Below, piece by piece: positions 48,301 to 60,117 of a stretch of 64,000 bases of DNA; positions within the stretch are counted from its first letter, which is position 1, and every line of letters begins with the position of its first letter. Position numbers and translations under genes: made by a program. Origin of the DNA: Neodontobutis hainanensis (taxonomy: Eukaryota > Chordata > Actinopteri > Gobiiformes > Odontobutidae). The DNA lies in the NCBI GenBank assembly GCA_024349245.1, contig JALDNG010000732.1:1-64000 (forward strand), read 5' to 3'. Below the pieces are notes generated by a model that did no database searches, was not told the DNA's origin, and saw only the letters and a program-made list of their open reading frames with translations.

Positions 48301-49075
48301 TGATCTTGATGACTACTCCATCTCTGCCCACAACACCAATGCCCTGCACAAGAAGGGCCAGAGTCGCCTCCTCCTTCATCCAAGTCATCCCAATCTAAAA
48401 ATGTAATTATATAAAATATCAAAACAATCCATCAATATGGCTTACAAGCAAATTGAATCACAGAAATGGCTGTAATTGAGCTGGTTGAAAAAATAACATC
48501 TACAATAAAAATAAAAATCCCATAAATGGAATTTTCATAGACTTGAAGAAAGCCTTCGACACCATTGATCACAAAGTTCTGTTAAGAAAACCTGAAAGAT
48601 ATGGCATCAGGGGCATTGTATAAAGATGGATTGGTGACATTTTATTCTAAATAAAAGAGATTATTTTCACCCAACAAACAAGCTGCTCATAAACTCTAAC
48701 CTACTGAAATGTAATCACTTAGTCAAATTTAAAATAGCAAAAATAATGTTTAAAATAAGACAGAACCTGTTTTAGATGAACTCTGCTCCTGACGAACACT
48801 CGTGTTCAGTAAACTCAGATCACAACCAACGTCAAACAGACATGTCTGTCTGTTCAGAAAGTTAAACTGTGGAATAGTCTAGAACTAATACATCTATAAA
48901 TAGCTTCAAGAAATGACTTAAAAGAAACAGATCTCACAATTTAAAGTTCTTTGTTCTTTCTTTAAATATGTTAAAATAATTCAGTGTTAGTTGTTTTGTG
49001 TTATATTTGTGAAAAATAAACTAGTAAGCTATGATGCAGGAAGGGGCTTCTTAGAATGAAGCATTTGTAGTTGGT
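48300..49075 (+). mobile_element. Decayed LINE fragments
   Basis: Three LINE-like pieces: ALHKKGQSR near 48335-48362; an RT block IDLKKAFDTIDHKVLL near 48538-48590; and a 3' end resembling the closing part of such ORFs (CTGTGGAATAGTCTAGAA near 48867). The pieces lie closer together than in an intact element, so internal deletions are likely. The two blocks may come from different LINEs. Confidence 0.5.
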
Positions 49076-49097
49076 GTAGAACCTAATTTAACCTAAT

Positions 49098-49890
49098 ATG
49101 CTTGGACTAGAGTAACCAGAGCACCAGTACACGGACTCACGCTCTGGAATGGGCTTGAGTCTTTTCCCCTCCCTCCATATGTGTTCCCTGAACTTAGATG
49201 AGCATTGAGCTGGCTCACAATGGCTTACTGACTCTAACAATGCAAAAACCAATGTTGGGGTTGAAGATTTCCTGGTGGCATCTCTCACTCTCCTCAAGCT
49301 GCAGCTGGATCTTGATGTACTCAGTGTCACCAGCACCAGGTTCTTGTCATAGTTCTTCTCCAGTGCATCCAGTGTGCCCAACATGGCTGTTATCTGAAAT
49401 AAACATTTAAATGATCAAATGGCCATTGCCAATTTAATTGAATCAAACCCTTAATTACTGCGTGACAGCTGGCCGTATACTTACCTCTACATGCAAAGAC
49501 TTGAAGACATTGGTGCAGATTTTGATTGAAAGCTGCAGGTCTTGAATCAAGGCCTCCACTTGTTTAATCTCCATCTTGATCCCCTCTAAGTCTGCTTCAT
49601 TGTAGGCGTCTGGGAGCTTCTCTAGTTCCTCAATTTTACCATCTTCACTATCTTGTCTGCATATGATTTTGGTCTAATACTCTTCAAGCTGAAATGTGTC
49701 ATAAAATACTGCAAAATGCTCTCTATACAGGCTTACAAAATATGTGCACACCTTCCCCATTTCAAGCTCCAATCTGTAGGAGATCTCCGCCGTTTCCTCG
49801 ACCACCACCAGGTCTTTGATGGGAAAGGTAGAACTGGGAAGGAATGCATCACAGGTACAACTTCCACTACTTCCTGTCTCATTCCTCCTA
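49098..49890 (-). pseudogene. Olfactomedin-4-like gene fragment
   Basis: Three exons can be read on the minus strand. The exon at about 49890-49752 encodes CTCDAFLPSSTFPIKDL and a helix ending before a GTGTG donor. The exon 49656-49485 encodes a coiled coil (IEELEKLPDAYNEADLEG onward) bounded by CAG and GTAAGT. The exon 49393-49098 encodes LGTLDALEKNYDKNLVLVT, then the linker and the first residues of the olfactomedin beta-propeller (NAHLSSGNTYGG). This order matches olfactomedin-4-type secreted glycoproteins. At least two frameshifts lie in the last exon, and the propeller is lost at the LINE boundary, so it is a broken copy. Assignment is from memory of the family pattern. Confidence 0.5.
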
Positions 49891-49961
49891 GCCCCCTCAC
49901 TCCACATGCATACACACTAAGGGCGCATATGGGCACATGAAAATATGAGCACATTAAATTA

Positions 49962-51184
49962 CAGGTGCTGGTCATATAATTATCATCAAAATGTTGATTT
50001 ATTTCACTAATTCCATTCAAAAAGTGAAACTTGTATATTATATTTATTCATTAAACACTTTTCTTTAACCAAGGAAAATACCAAATTCAGTATCTCAGAA
50101 AATTTAAATATTGTGAAAAGGTTCAATATTGAAGAGCCCTGGTGCCACACTCTAATCAGCTAATAAACCCAAAAAAAGTGAACAGGCAATAGGGATAACC
50201 ACACCTGGAGAGGATTGTGACACAGAACCCATTCAAAAACGTGAGGGAGATTCAGAAAGAGTGTACTGCAGCTGGAGTCAGTGCTTCAAGAACCACTGCG
50301 CACAGACGTATTCAAGACATGGGTTTCAGCTTCGCTTTCCTTGTGTCAAGCCACTCTTGAACAGACAGCTTCAGAAGCATCTCGCCTGGGACTGCTGCTG
50401 AGTGGTCCAAAGTTATGTTCTCTGACGAAAGTAAATTTTGCATTTCCTTTGGAAATCAGGGTCCCAGAGTCTGGAGGAAGAGAGGAGAGACACACAATCC
50501 ACGTTGCTTGAGGTCCAGTGTAAAGTTTCCACAGTCAGTGATGCTTTGGAGCCATGTCATCTGCTGGTGTTGGTCCACTGTGTTTTCTGAGGTACAAGGT
50601 CAAAGCAGCCGTATTCCAGGAGGTTTTAGAGCACTTCATGCTTCTGGCTGCTGACCAACTTTTTTGAGATGCAGATTTCTCGGCACCTGCACCAAGTGCC
50701 AAAGCAACCAGTACCTGGTTTAAGGACCATGGTATCCCTGTTCTAACTTGGCCAGCAAACTCGCCTCACCTTAACCCCAGAGAAGGGTATTGTGAAAAGG
50801 ATGAGGCAATATGCAGAAGAGCTGAAGGCCACTATCAGAGCAACCTAAACAGTGCCACAGACTGATCGACTCCATGCCACGCCGCATTGCTGCAGTAATT
50901 CAGGCAAAAAGAGCCCTAACTAAGTATTGAGTGCTATACATGATCATACTTTTCAGTTGGCCAAGATTTCTAAACAACTTTCCTTTGTATTGGTCATAAC
51001 TAATATTCAAATTTTCTGAGATACTGAATTTGGGATTTTATTATAATCATCAACATTTAAATTAATACACTTTTGAAATATATCAGTCTGTGTGTAATGA
51101 ATAATATACAAGTTCCACTTTTTAATGGAATTAGTAAAATAAATCAACTTTTAAGGATTTTCTAAATTATATGACCAGCACCTG
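49962..51184 (+). mobile_element. Tc1/mariner-type DNA transposon with TA target duplication
   Basis: Inverted ends CAGGTGCTGGTCATATAAT (49962) and ATTATATGACCAGCACCTG (ending 51184) are flanked by TA on each side (49960-49961, 51185-51186). Similarity between the arms continues for roughly 100 bp or more (AACTTGTATATTAT, CAGTATCTCAGAAAATTT). Inside is a decayed Tc1 transposase: MFSDESKFCISF (about 50415-50450) carries the second Asp of the DDE triad, followed by GPRVWRKRGE. Stops and frameshifts make it non-functional. Confidence 0.88.
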
Positions 51185-51186
51185 TA

Positions 51187-51700
51187 TAAACTGTGTTATC
51201 CCAAAAATAAAGCTTTGAGAAAGAGAAACCACGGAACCAGCGTTTTATCTCTTTTCTCTCTCTCCCTCTGATCAGAGCCTTAGAGGCATGCTTTATCATC
51301 GGTAACCCTTCAGAGTCTAGAACTGACATAGCGGAGCAGGTTACAGACCATATTGTGAAAATGATATCGTTAGTTTAGTAGTCAAGCGGAGCTGGTCAGA
51401 AACTGATTAAGTCAAGTGGAGCTGGCTGTATATATATCCACTAGCGAGAGAAAAACGCAGCAGAGCACAGAGCAGTCCCACCAGAGACAGAGGGAAAGGA
51501 GTTCTCTTCACACATTAGTTTTGTCCAGTCTTTTCACTAGAACAAATGTTAAGAGGCAAACGAGGTTAGTTTGGCTAAAAGAGTCAACAGGTTTGTTAAA
51601 AGAGGCTGGGGAGAGTAGCAGAGGCGGTGCAGCCTGGTGCTGGAGGTCTTACCTCGGGCCAGGCTCCAGCTCTGAGTCCTTCATTGGCCCAGGGGCACAA
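51187..51700 (+). other. Unassigned sequence
   Basis: A near-repeat (AGTCAAGCGGAGCTGG near 51382, AGTCAAGTGGAGCTGG near 51411) and a 143-codon frame (51416-51847) without domain signal; its 3' part overlaps the piggyBac-like remnant on the other strand. Origin not recognised. Confidence 0.3.
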
Positions 51701-52240
51701 ACACAATCATTGTTGTGTGCAATAATCTTCAGTCTCGGGCTTCTCGATAAGCCCCATAGACAGATGCAAAGCCAGGAAAGCCTTCATTTCAGATACACAT
51801 ATAATGTACCGCTTAAAAAACCTGGACTGTGGCTTCAGCTGTTTTGAGGATAAAACCCGATGAGCATAACGGTTAGTCTTTAATTGTAACAAGGTTCCAA
51901 AAATTGTGTGTGCCAGTGAGTTCATCAAAAGGCTTTATCCACTCCTGATGAACTTCCAGTCCTCATCTTCAGTGATTGGCCCGTAGCTATAATCTCTTCC
52001 TCGGCCTCTCCCTGGGCCTCCGCCTCTCACCCACATTTCTCTTCTCCCAAACCTGACTCCTCTCCTCTCCGTCCTCCTGTGTTAGAAACTGAAACAGCAG
52101 CACGGCCAGAAAAACCCTCAGCTCCACTGGCACCTTCACTCTGGCTGCTATCCTCACTCTCCCTTATTTCATAACAATAACAAGAATAATACAGTTTATT
52201 TATATAGCACATTTCAAATGACAAGCATAGACTCAATATA
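51700..52240 (-). pseudogene. piggyBac-like (PGBD) transposase remnant
   Basis: The minus strand reads VSEMKAFLALHLSMGLIEKP (about 51790-51735), the pattern of the piggyBac transposase core (EMKAFLG-type motif before the catalytic region). It is preceded by KPFDELTGTHNFW in another frame (about 51930-51890) and by an acidic, Ser/Gly-rich stretch (52170-52050) like the N-terminus of these proteins. Several frameshifts; the DDD residues are not in the window copy. Confidence 0.5.
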
Positions 52241-53000
52241 ACTAAGACTTACTTGTCAGAAAGTAAAAGTTCTCCCCTGGAGTCAGAGTCTGCAGCAGAC
52301 GGCACAACGGCTTGGAGCTCATGTTCTCGTCTCACAATTTCTACTCTCACCAACGTAGAGCTCTCACCGACTGCATTCTCCCCACCTGCCACAACGTGTC
52401 AAAGGCTTATGTACTAAATCTGAAAATTAAAATGAGCTAAACACAACTTATCTTAATTTTACACCTGACCTATTCAAAAACACAAAGGTGAGGACGAAGA
52501 CCCAAGTAATGCTGTAGAGGAAGAAACTGTGTCAGACTCTGAACAAGATGATTAAAATGACCAGGAATAACTCTTGCTTTGACATCGGCCTATGGTCTTG
52601 TACGGATTTTATGAATGGACTTTTTTTACTTGAGTATTTAGGAATGTATTTTTGTAAACTTTCATATTATTTTATAATAATAATAATAATAATAACCCAG
52701 CTTTAACCCAGAAAGTTGAAGTAGACTCTAAACTAGTAATAAACCTGGTAAACGTTGCTAATGAAAGCAATATATTCTGTGTTATAATTGTCAATAGATC
52801 CAGTGCATTGCTAATAAGAATCCCAGCAGGATCCAGCTCTCTACTTCTAATGACACTGAGAGCTATGAGCTCAATGACTTTGAGAACTTGGACCCTCCCC
52901 AGTGGAGTTGCTTTTTGTTGTCCAACTATTAACCCTACATACTGTAGGTTACATACATAGTTTTACATAGTTTAGGTCTGTAATAAAAAATCTGCCAGAC
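52241..53000 (+). other. Intergenic repeat debris
   Basis: ACAGTTTATTTATATAGCAC just upstream (52189-52208) is a very common fish repeat tail. A TAA microsatellite lies at 52675-52695. Short acidic frames near 52300 and 52500 could belong to the piggyBac remnant. No gene. Confidence 0.35.
52675..52695 (+). repeat. (TAA)7 microsatellite
   Basis: Seven perfect TAA units. Confidence 0.9.
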
Positions 53001-53089
53001 CAGATGGCTCCTAGATCCTGCCATCTTACTGAGGACTTCTGCTTCCAAACTGACTGCTGCTTGGTGCTCAACTTTATCAACAATCATTA

Positions 53090-53670
53090 TCGCGCTTCAC
53101 TGTCCCGCTCTGTGGAAGAAATCTGTAATCATCCCTGTACCCTAAGTATTTTGTCCTGCTGTTCACAACTTAAGGCCAGTAGCTTTGACATCTGTTGTAA
53201 TGAAATGTTTTGAAAAGATCATTGTGGACATGCTAAAGATCCCCTGCAACTTGCTCATTTACAAACGCGTATAAAACACTTATGTGTTGACTTTTATTCG
53301 GCAGTACAACCACAGCTACTGGTCCAGAAATTGACTGATTTGCATGTTAATCATTTTATTATTCAATGGTTTTATTTTTTCTTAACAACAGCAAGTAAAA
53401 GTAAATGGTGTTCTCTCTACGGTCAAATACTCTAACACAGGTGTCCCACAGGAATGTGTGAGTTCTCCTTTCCTTTTTTCACTCTACACAAATGAATGCA
53501 GGAGCCGTCTGTGCAACAATCCAGTTCTCTGATGATACAGTGATCTTAAGCCTACTGTATAAAGAGGACTGGTCCTCTGTGGTACATGCATGAGATCCAC
53601 CATTTAAAGAACTGGTGTGACCACTTCCTTTTTTTTAATGTTAAAAAGACAAAGGAGATGTGTTATAAGA
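53090..53670 (+). mobile_element. Decayed L2/CR1-type LINE RT
   Basis: RT landmarks in shifting frames: RPVALTSVVMKCFEKIIVD (about 53172-53230), then TGVPQ and SSPFLFSLYTNECRS (about 53440-53510), SDDTVILSLL (about 53530-53560, the RT Asp-Asp box region) and VKKTKE (about 53640). This matches the RT order of the same LINE class as at 46150. No intact ORF. Confidence 0.6.
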
Positions 53671-53822
53671 ATTTTCTATGTCCTTATATTTATCCAGAGA
53701 GACACGGAGACAGATTATAATTTAACAAGCAATGGCCAGGTTTTAATCCTTGCAAGGAGAAGCAAAGCAGACACACACATATGGAAGATTATTTGTGTCA
53801 TCAGACTTTGAATTTTAAATAC

Positions 53823-54029
53823 CTGTGAATTTCTAACTCTGATTTTTTTTTATCACTGAAAACATACGTTTGAATATTTTTGTCTTTGAATTTTAGTGAC
53901 TGAATTTCAAAGTTAGAAATTTCAATAGATATTATCCAAAGTTTCAAAATTCAACATAAAAAAATTTGCCGTGTAAATATTAAATAGATATGTTTTCGAC
54001 CACTAAAATTCAACCGTCGAAATTCACAG
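53823..54029. mobile_element. Possible MITE-like inverted-repeat element
   Basis: Ends CTGTGAATTTC (53823-53833) and GAAATTCACAG (54019-54029) are inverted, and inner motifs (TGAATTTTAGTG and CACTAAAATTCA) are also inverted. No coding capacity. No clear target duplication, so it is tentative. Confidence 0.3.
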
Positions 54030-54493
54030 TGTAAAATACGCAGTAAAAGAAGTTCATGGAACATCCGGAGTACCGAGGAATTGCAATCGATATTGTGTGA
54101 GTCGATCTATCCTCTAGCCAATCACGCAGCGAGGACCTGGTCACGTTGGTAAACACAGCAATACAGCGCAACACTGAGGTAAGTTCATCTTTCGATATCA
54201 AAGTTTATATAGGCTAGCATGCAATATCTGACGTTTTTTTTAAAAAAACCATATGTTACTTCTAATAAATGTTATAAAGCTCAAGCACACTAAAGAGACT
54301 AGTAGTTAAGTAATCACTAGGGGACAATAGCAGCTATGGAGGATGACCATGGTAATAACCTACAACAAACATGGCGGGACCTGCAACTGATGCGCCAAGG
54401 GTGCTAAGTTAGATACTGTTTTACTCCTGTTCTGTTGTATTTCTACTGAAGGTCTGTCACATATAGTAGCGATAAACATTTTTGTTATTTCAG
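54000..54493 (+). other. Possible 5' exon region of the HECT gene
   Basis: A GAGGTAAGTTC donor at 54178 could end a 5' untranslated exon. An ATG at 54336 begins 21 codons, but no donor in the right phase joins it to the exon at 54494, so I do not call a start. Confidence 0.3.
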
Positions 54494-55719
54494 AATAACC
54501 AAGTTGAAATTGTCCAGTCAGCCAGGCGTTTGCTGGATTTATTGACTGAAAGGCAGCCAAGTACAGCGAGCGTTGAAGCTATCGCAAGGTGTAGTACACA
54601 CTTGTGCTTTATATTTTGAAGTCTGACCATACTAAATGTTTTATCGCTGGATAGGAGGGACCATTCTACTGGACCATCGCTTCAAATGGAAATGACAAGG
54701 TAAGAACTAATATGGCATATGCCTGCGGTGTGTTTAATTTTTTTTAGCGCATTTCCACTGGGATAGGATCGTGCGGTTTGGGCTAATGTGCTGGTCCCCT
54801 CAATACGGCCGGGAGAAGAGGCCAATAACCAAAGCTAGTTTACTAGCATAAACTTTCAGCTTTTTCTGTTAGTGTAGTACTGCTTTCAGATCAGATCAAA
54901 CTGCAGTCATTAAAGTGTCATATGTTAAACCAATTTGATATAAACCATTTAAAAGTTTGTAAAGAGAATGTCCTAAAGTACAGAATGGGGGCTACTGGAG
55001 GCATGGTCATAATACATTTTCATTGGAGAAATTGGCATTATCCACAAACTATTACAAATTAAGATGGTTTTGGCAAATGACAACCACTCTGCTACTTGTA
55101 GGTAATGTCAGAGCCTGGTTTGAACACATTAATGAATGTACCTCACATAGTATGTTTATTTAATGAGCAAATTAGTATACAGTTAGCAAATTCAAGTTAG
55201 TAAAATTCTTAATTTATAGGTTTTAATGTAAGTACTTACGGCTATGTTGTAAATAGTTTTTTTCATTGTCTGTTCAGAATTCTATCCCTCACCACAAATG
55301 CTAATTTCTTCTAAAAACATTTTAAATATGTTTACACACGGTCCTGGCTTAAAACCAGTATAAACTGGTCTCAGGAATCTCCTAACAAGCTGACTGCATG
55401 TTTTTCCCCAACCACCTGTACTGCAACACTCCAGTGGAAATTTGCCTACCTAATAAAAAAAAAACCTTAAACTTGTATTTAAATTTTTAATCAAAAACTT
55501 TTCACCATAGAACATTTCCAGGCATTTTTACTAAAGGCCGGGGGAAGAATCGCTTTCCAGCAACAAATGTTATCCCAGCCAAAAATCAAGGCACTCGAGG
55601 TGTCTTTCTATTTGCTACCAAAGCAGTGTGAAAAAAACTCCAAGTGAGCTTGAGAAAGTGACCCATATGCAGGCTGGGTTGGGTCCAAGGACTGCTCATC
55701 TTGATGAAAGCATGACACA

Positions 55720-56100
55720 TGTTGTAACTCCCTCTCCAGTTAACAGATACGGACACAAGGCGTTCTTCTCTACAGGCATTTATTAGTCAGATTATGTCAT
55801 CCTCGATGCCATCAAACATGCCATGAGAACTAAAATGAAACATAAAGTCACATAAGTTACAGAAATAATAATATTCTCACAAAGAATAGCACATTATTAA
55901 ACAAACAACACAACGCCAGAAAGACTGTTAATAAACCGTCACAGTTATACTTTACATTTACTTGAACACATAATTTAAAAATAAAATAAATACAGATAAA
56001 TATAAATATATTATGATATATTTAAACGTGGTATTATATTAAATTAAACCTATTCTTTTATGGAACATAAATTATGCAACTGTCTCTGCTGGCAGCTACA
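55720..56100 (-). repeat. BEL/Pao 3' LTR
   Basis: On the minus strand it begins TGTAGCTGCC (56100), right after the purine-rich TTTGGTGGGAG, and ends GTTACAACA (55720). AATAAA lies near 55782 in the sense direction. Length 381 bp. Confidence 0.65.
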
Positions 56101-56204
56101 CTCCCACCAAATCACTGGTGATTTCTTATTAACTTAATAAACATAAGATTCTAACTTAAATCATAAGACTTGGTTTAAGTGAGGTAGCAACAACCAAGAC
56201 TGCT

Positions 56205-57800
56205 TTATTCAGCTTCAATCAGGGTTACAGTCTTGTGAATAGGCCGTTCTAGGTAAGTCTGCTTTGTGAGCCTCTTTCCTTTGTCATCCAGTGCTGATTC
56301 ACTGATCAGCAATCGCAGCTTTCTCACACGTCCATCTTCACCATGATACACTTCAGTGACCTTGGCGAGTTTCCACTCATTTCGTGGTGCATTGTCATCT
56401 TGCACGATCACAATATCGTTGACCTGCGCATTTCTGTGTGTTTTGCCATTTCTGTCCCTCTTGAAGATTTAACATGTACTCCTTTTTCCACCTAGACCAA
56501 AACTCATTGGGTAAGTGCTGAACTTTATGCCATCTTTTGCGAAGATAAAGGTCTTCCCTCACAAAGTCTCCAGGTGGTGGCAAGACTATGGAAGACTTCA
56601 TCGTCAAAATGTGATTGGGCATAAGAGGCTGTGGCCCAGCTGGAACACTCAGCAAATGCTTTCCGACTATAACGAACGGTGCTACAAAGCCAAGAGGGTC
56701 ATAGACAGACGCAACGGTTTATAACACTCCTCTTCTAGAGAAAGGTTGTTCACTCACCACTATTCTGAATCTGAACTGATCTGAGGTAATGCACCAGTTA
56801 ACACCTAGAGCTCTCTCCATTTGGTACTCTCCCAAGGCTAGGTCTTGATGTATTACTGTTTGAGCACACTCTTCTTTGGGGATTGATTCTAGCACCTCCT
56901 GGCTGTTAGAAACAAATTTGTAGATGCGTAGCTTGCCATCGCTACAAAGCTGTCTTGCTTCACAGACTAGCTGTTTCGCTTCTTCTTCGTTGACACACTA
57001 GTCAGCCCATCATCCACATAAAAATTTCGTTCAATGAAGCGGATGGATGCTTCACTGAAACGACCTTGCCCTTGTGCAGCAATGTGTTTGAGGCCATAGT
57101 TTGCACAGCCAGGAGACGAGGCTGCACCAAACAAATGCACTTTCATCCGAAAGACAGATGGTTCGAAGTGGTAGTCCCATTCTCCCACCAGAGAAACCTT
57201 AGATAGTCTTGGTCTTCTGCTCTTACGTGAAATTGGTAAAACATACGTTCTATATGCACATTATTGCTACTGGACCCTTGCGGAAAAGACAGAGAACACC
57301 TACCAATGTATTGGTCAGCTCTGGCCCGTAAGCAGATGATCGTTCAATGACACGCCTGAAACTTTGCTGAGCAGTCAAACACAATGCGTATCTTGCCAGG
57401 TTTTTGTGGGTGATACACCCGTGATGAGGATGTACCAAACAGGGCTCTTGTTGATTTCTTCTTCAGGAACTTTCTCAGCATTTCCAGCGTCATTGTTTAG
57501 TTCATGAATATTAAGTAGTCCTTGTGGTACTGTTTATACTTCTCAAATCTCCTCCTCAAACATTTAAGGCGATGAACAGCACATTTCCTGTTGTCTGGCA
57601 GACTCGCCTGTCTTCTTTAAATGGCAAAGGCATTTCACAGTGCCCATCAGGCTTGATCTTAATTCCTTCCTCCAATAATGAAATGAAGGAAAGATCTTCT
57701 TGCAAGAAGTGAGCATCATCCACGCTTTTTCATTAAAGTCTGACTCAATATCTTTTATGTTGACGGCTATTTGAAGATTGTAAAAGGGAAAGACGTGCTG
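56205..57800 (-). pseudogene. BEL/Pao pol remnant
   Basis: Read from 57800 down: an N-terminal pol stretch (about 57780-57500); GPELTNTLVGVLCLFRKGP (about 57330-57270); the RT block FRMKVHLFGAASSPGCANYG and NFYVDDGLTS with the YVDD box (57150-57000); then, after a large deletion of protease/RNase H/integrase core, the integrase tail REDLYLRKRWHKVQHLPNEFW (about 56560-56500) and the C-terminal domain typical of BEL elements (IVQDDNAPRNEWKLAKVTEV ... YLERPIHKTVTLIEAE, 56411-56205). Several frameshifts. It sits in an intron of the HECT gene in the opposite orientation. Confidence 0.82.
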
Positions 57801-58470
57801 TTGGACTTATATGGCCCTTATATCTTTTTATAAGCAAACCAATGTGGAATGGGCACGCCCCTTGATTTGCAGACTTGAAGGTAAAACCAAATAAAAGTTA
57901 TAGTTGTCAAATAATAATTAAGCCTACTATTAAAATTTTGTTGTACAGGGATACTGCTATTGGACTTGGGGTTACACGTTTTTCTTCTCAACTTGCATGG
58001 AAAAATTAAAGTTTGGATTTCACATTCATTTTGGTATGTATTTTATGCATATATGCCCATGCTGTTTGCTATACAATTAAATTATAATGCATTGCTATTA
58101 TGAAACATTTAATAAAAATGAATCTTTAAGAATTTACAGTTCACAAATATTGAAACATCCGTACAAATTTAGAAAACCAATTGCTTTCTAACATAATTTT
58201 TTTCACAGCAAATAGCAGTGTCACTCGGCTTTTTGATGGAGAACCGCCGCACTTTCTTGTTGAAAGTGACCTGTTCCTTGTGGCAGGGAGAATGATGGGT
58301 CACTCCTTTCTCCATGGAGGGCCATGCCTTTCAGGACTTAGTCCAGCTTTTGTGCATGTCCTACTTGGTGGCAGTCCTGAAACATCAACTGTCACTGTAG
58401 AGGATTGTCCGGACCTTGACATTCGTGACACAATCAAGCTTGTATGTTTCTTCCATATCTCTTAGTTTGA

Positions 58471-58568
58471 AGATGGAAAAAAAGTGTTAAATCCAAAGCA
58501 TCTGGACAAGGTTCACTTTCAAACCTACGTCCAGATGCTTTGGCTTTAACCCTTTTTTTCTTCTAGAT
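58471..58568 (+). other. Long imperfect hairpin in a HECT-gene intron
   Basis: Arms 58477-58507 and 58529-58559 are 31 bases each with two mismatches, around a 21-base loop that can itself pair AGGTT with AACCT. The core stem CCAAAGCATCTGGAC / GTCCAGATGCTTTGG is perfect over 15 bp. It could be a pre-miRNA-sized transcript fold or a tiny MITE. Confidence 0.7.
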
Positions 58569-58633
58569 GGCCTGGTTGACTGAGACTCTTAACAGACATG
58601 TCTTAGTTAGATTTTTCTATATTTTCTTTTTAA

Positions 58634-58650
58634 ATATATATATATATATA
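58634..58650 (+). repeat. Short (TA)n run
   Basis: About eight TA units directly before the exon at 58652, serving as part of its acceptor (TATAG). Confidence 0.8.
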
Positions 58651-59206
58651 GTTGGAAGGAGAATCCAACCTGTCAGAAAAGGAAAAGCAGCAGATACAGG
58701 AGTTGGCCTATGCATGGACCTTCCTTTACTGAACAAAAGTAACCGAAGGTGGTTTGAAAACGAAACTACATACATTTCACAACTCTCCACTACAATTATT
58801 ATGCTTGTCTTTTATTCCTTATTATTGTTATTAGGTGTTTGGACGAGTCGTAAGACAGATTAAGCAACTGCGCAGAGGACTAAAAGAAGCACCATTGTGG
58901 ACTTTGCTTACTCAAAGACCAGACACAGCAGCTATCCTTTTCCAAAAGAGGGGCAGAGAACATCTGTCCAGAGGTAATTTTGCTTTCTTATGGTCTTACT
59001 TGAAGATAAAGTTGAAGCAAAGGCGTTTGGACTGGAATGATAATGCTATATCCTTCTCCAGTGCTGTCAGGTGGTTTCGCACTGGCCACTGTGACCTTGC
59101 ATCTAAGTTTGATAGCTTTGTTTACAGACAACTTGTTTCTTATTCACTTCAATTTTATTAATCCCAAGGAGTAAATCAGTTATTTGGTATCTTCAAATTA
59201 GTTGAT

Positions 59207-59539
59207 TCAAACTTCTTCTTCTGTCCTAGACTGATTGTAGAGCAGTCGATCCGTCCTGCTGATTAGATTCTCAGATGTCCACTGGTTTCTTTGTTGTTCA
59301 TAAGCTGAAAACAAGGGATGGTCTAAGTTGTTCAGTAACCACTGATCTAAAAGCATTAGGTGTCTGTTCCTGAAAACAGTTCTACTGATGAAGTCACGGG
59401 CAGTATCTGGTACAGCTGTTGGTTGAATATAAACCGTAATCCTCGATGACATGCGACTCTCTCGGTATACAACCATCTCAGTCTCACTGCTACAGCTCCA
59501 CACACTTGTAGCTAATTCTGTGGCAGTAATGCGATCCAC
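59207..59539 (-). CDS. Unrecognised 110-codon ORF in a HECT-gene intron
   Basis: An uninterrupted minus-strand frame with protein-like composition (Arg-, Ser- and Leu-balanced, WLLNNLDHPLFSAYEQQ, RDFISRTVF). It lies in the 736-base intron between the exons at 58973 and 59710. I do not recognise a family. It may be a captured exon, part of an older transposon or chance. No promoter or splice partner was identified. Confidence 0.3.
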   Translation of the reverse strand: MDRITATELATSVWSCSSETEMVVYRESRMSSRITVYIQPTAVPDTARDFISRTVFRNRHLMLLDQWLLNNLDHPLFSAYEQQRNQWTSENLISRTDRLLYNQSRTEEEV

Positions 59540-60117
59540 TGTCGGGATCTTCTTTAGAGCAACTCAGAAATTAAGCCCTTTCCCATGTAGGTAGTTATGG
59601 TAGTTTAATGTGTATACATGTATATTTTATTGTTACCAATTAATTGTGGTTGCAGAAATAACTGCAATTGGCGGCTGGATGTTTTTCATGTGGCCTTTTG
59701 TTGACGCAGATTCTTCTGCAGCGAATCACTTGGCCACAAGCAGATGAAGATGATGATGATGTGACTGGTCAGCAGACATAAAGTTCCATATCGGGCTATC
59801 TCCAAGAGTTCATCACTGGAGGTGAAACTAAGAAATATTTGTATTCCATAATATTTATGGAAATAAAAGATTTTAAAATCTGTTTAATTCACTCTTTAGC
59901 AACGCCAACTGAACTGCAAAATCTAGTAAAATTCTGGACAGGCTGGGAGGTCTTGCCAACAAGTTTGTCTGTAGAGGTAGTAACTGGAAACTACATCACA
60001 GCCTCAACCTGCTTTGAGATTCTGCGCATTCCATCTCACTACAAGGACTATACTTCATTCAAGAGGGACTTGCTTGTTTCCATTTCTTCAAGCCACACAG
60101 GATTTGGTCTAGTGTGA

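Larger units (their letters stand above)
54494..60117 (+). pseudogene. HECT-type E3 ubiquitin ligase gene (G2E3-like), disrupted
   Basis: HECT ligases take ubiquitin onto a catalytic Cys and pass it to substrates. Exons visible: 54494-54588, 54655-54699, 55511-55597 (phases agree, GT-AG borders), then after a BEL/Pao insertion 57949-58033, 58209-58441, 58652 to about 58760, 58835-58973, 59710-59821 and 59900-60117. The HECT N-lobe reads TRLFDGEPPHFLVESDLFLV and HSFLHGGPCLSGLSPAFVHV; then comes QIKQLRRGLKE; the C-lobe has TASTCFEILRIPSHY with the catalytic Cys and ends STCF...GFGLV at the TGA 60115-60117. Damage: a one-base shift near 57980, a missing base at GCATGGACC (58716) and an in-frame TAA at 59779-59781. 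It is either a pseudogene or affected by base-calling errors. The first coding exon is unresolved. Confidence 0.75.
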
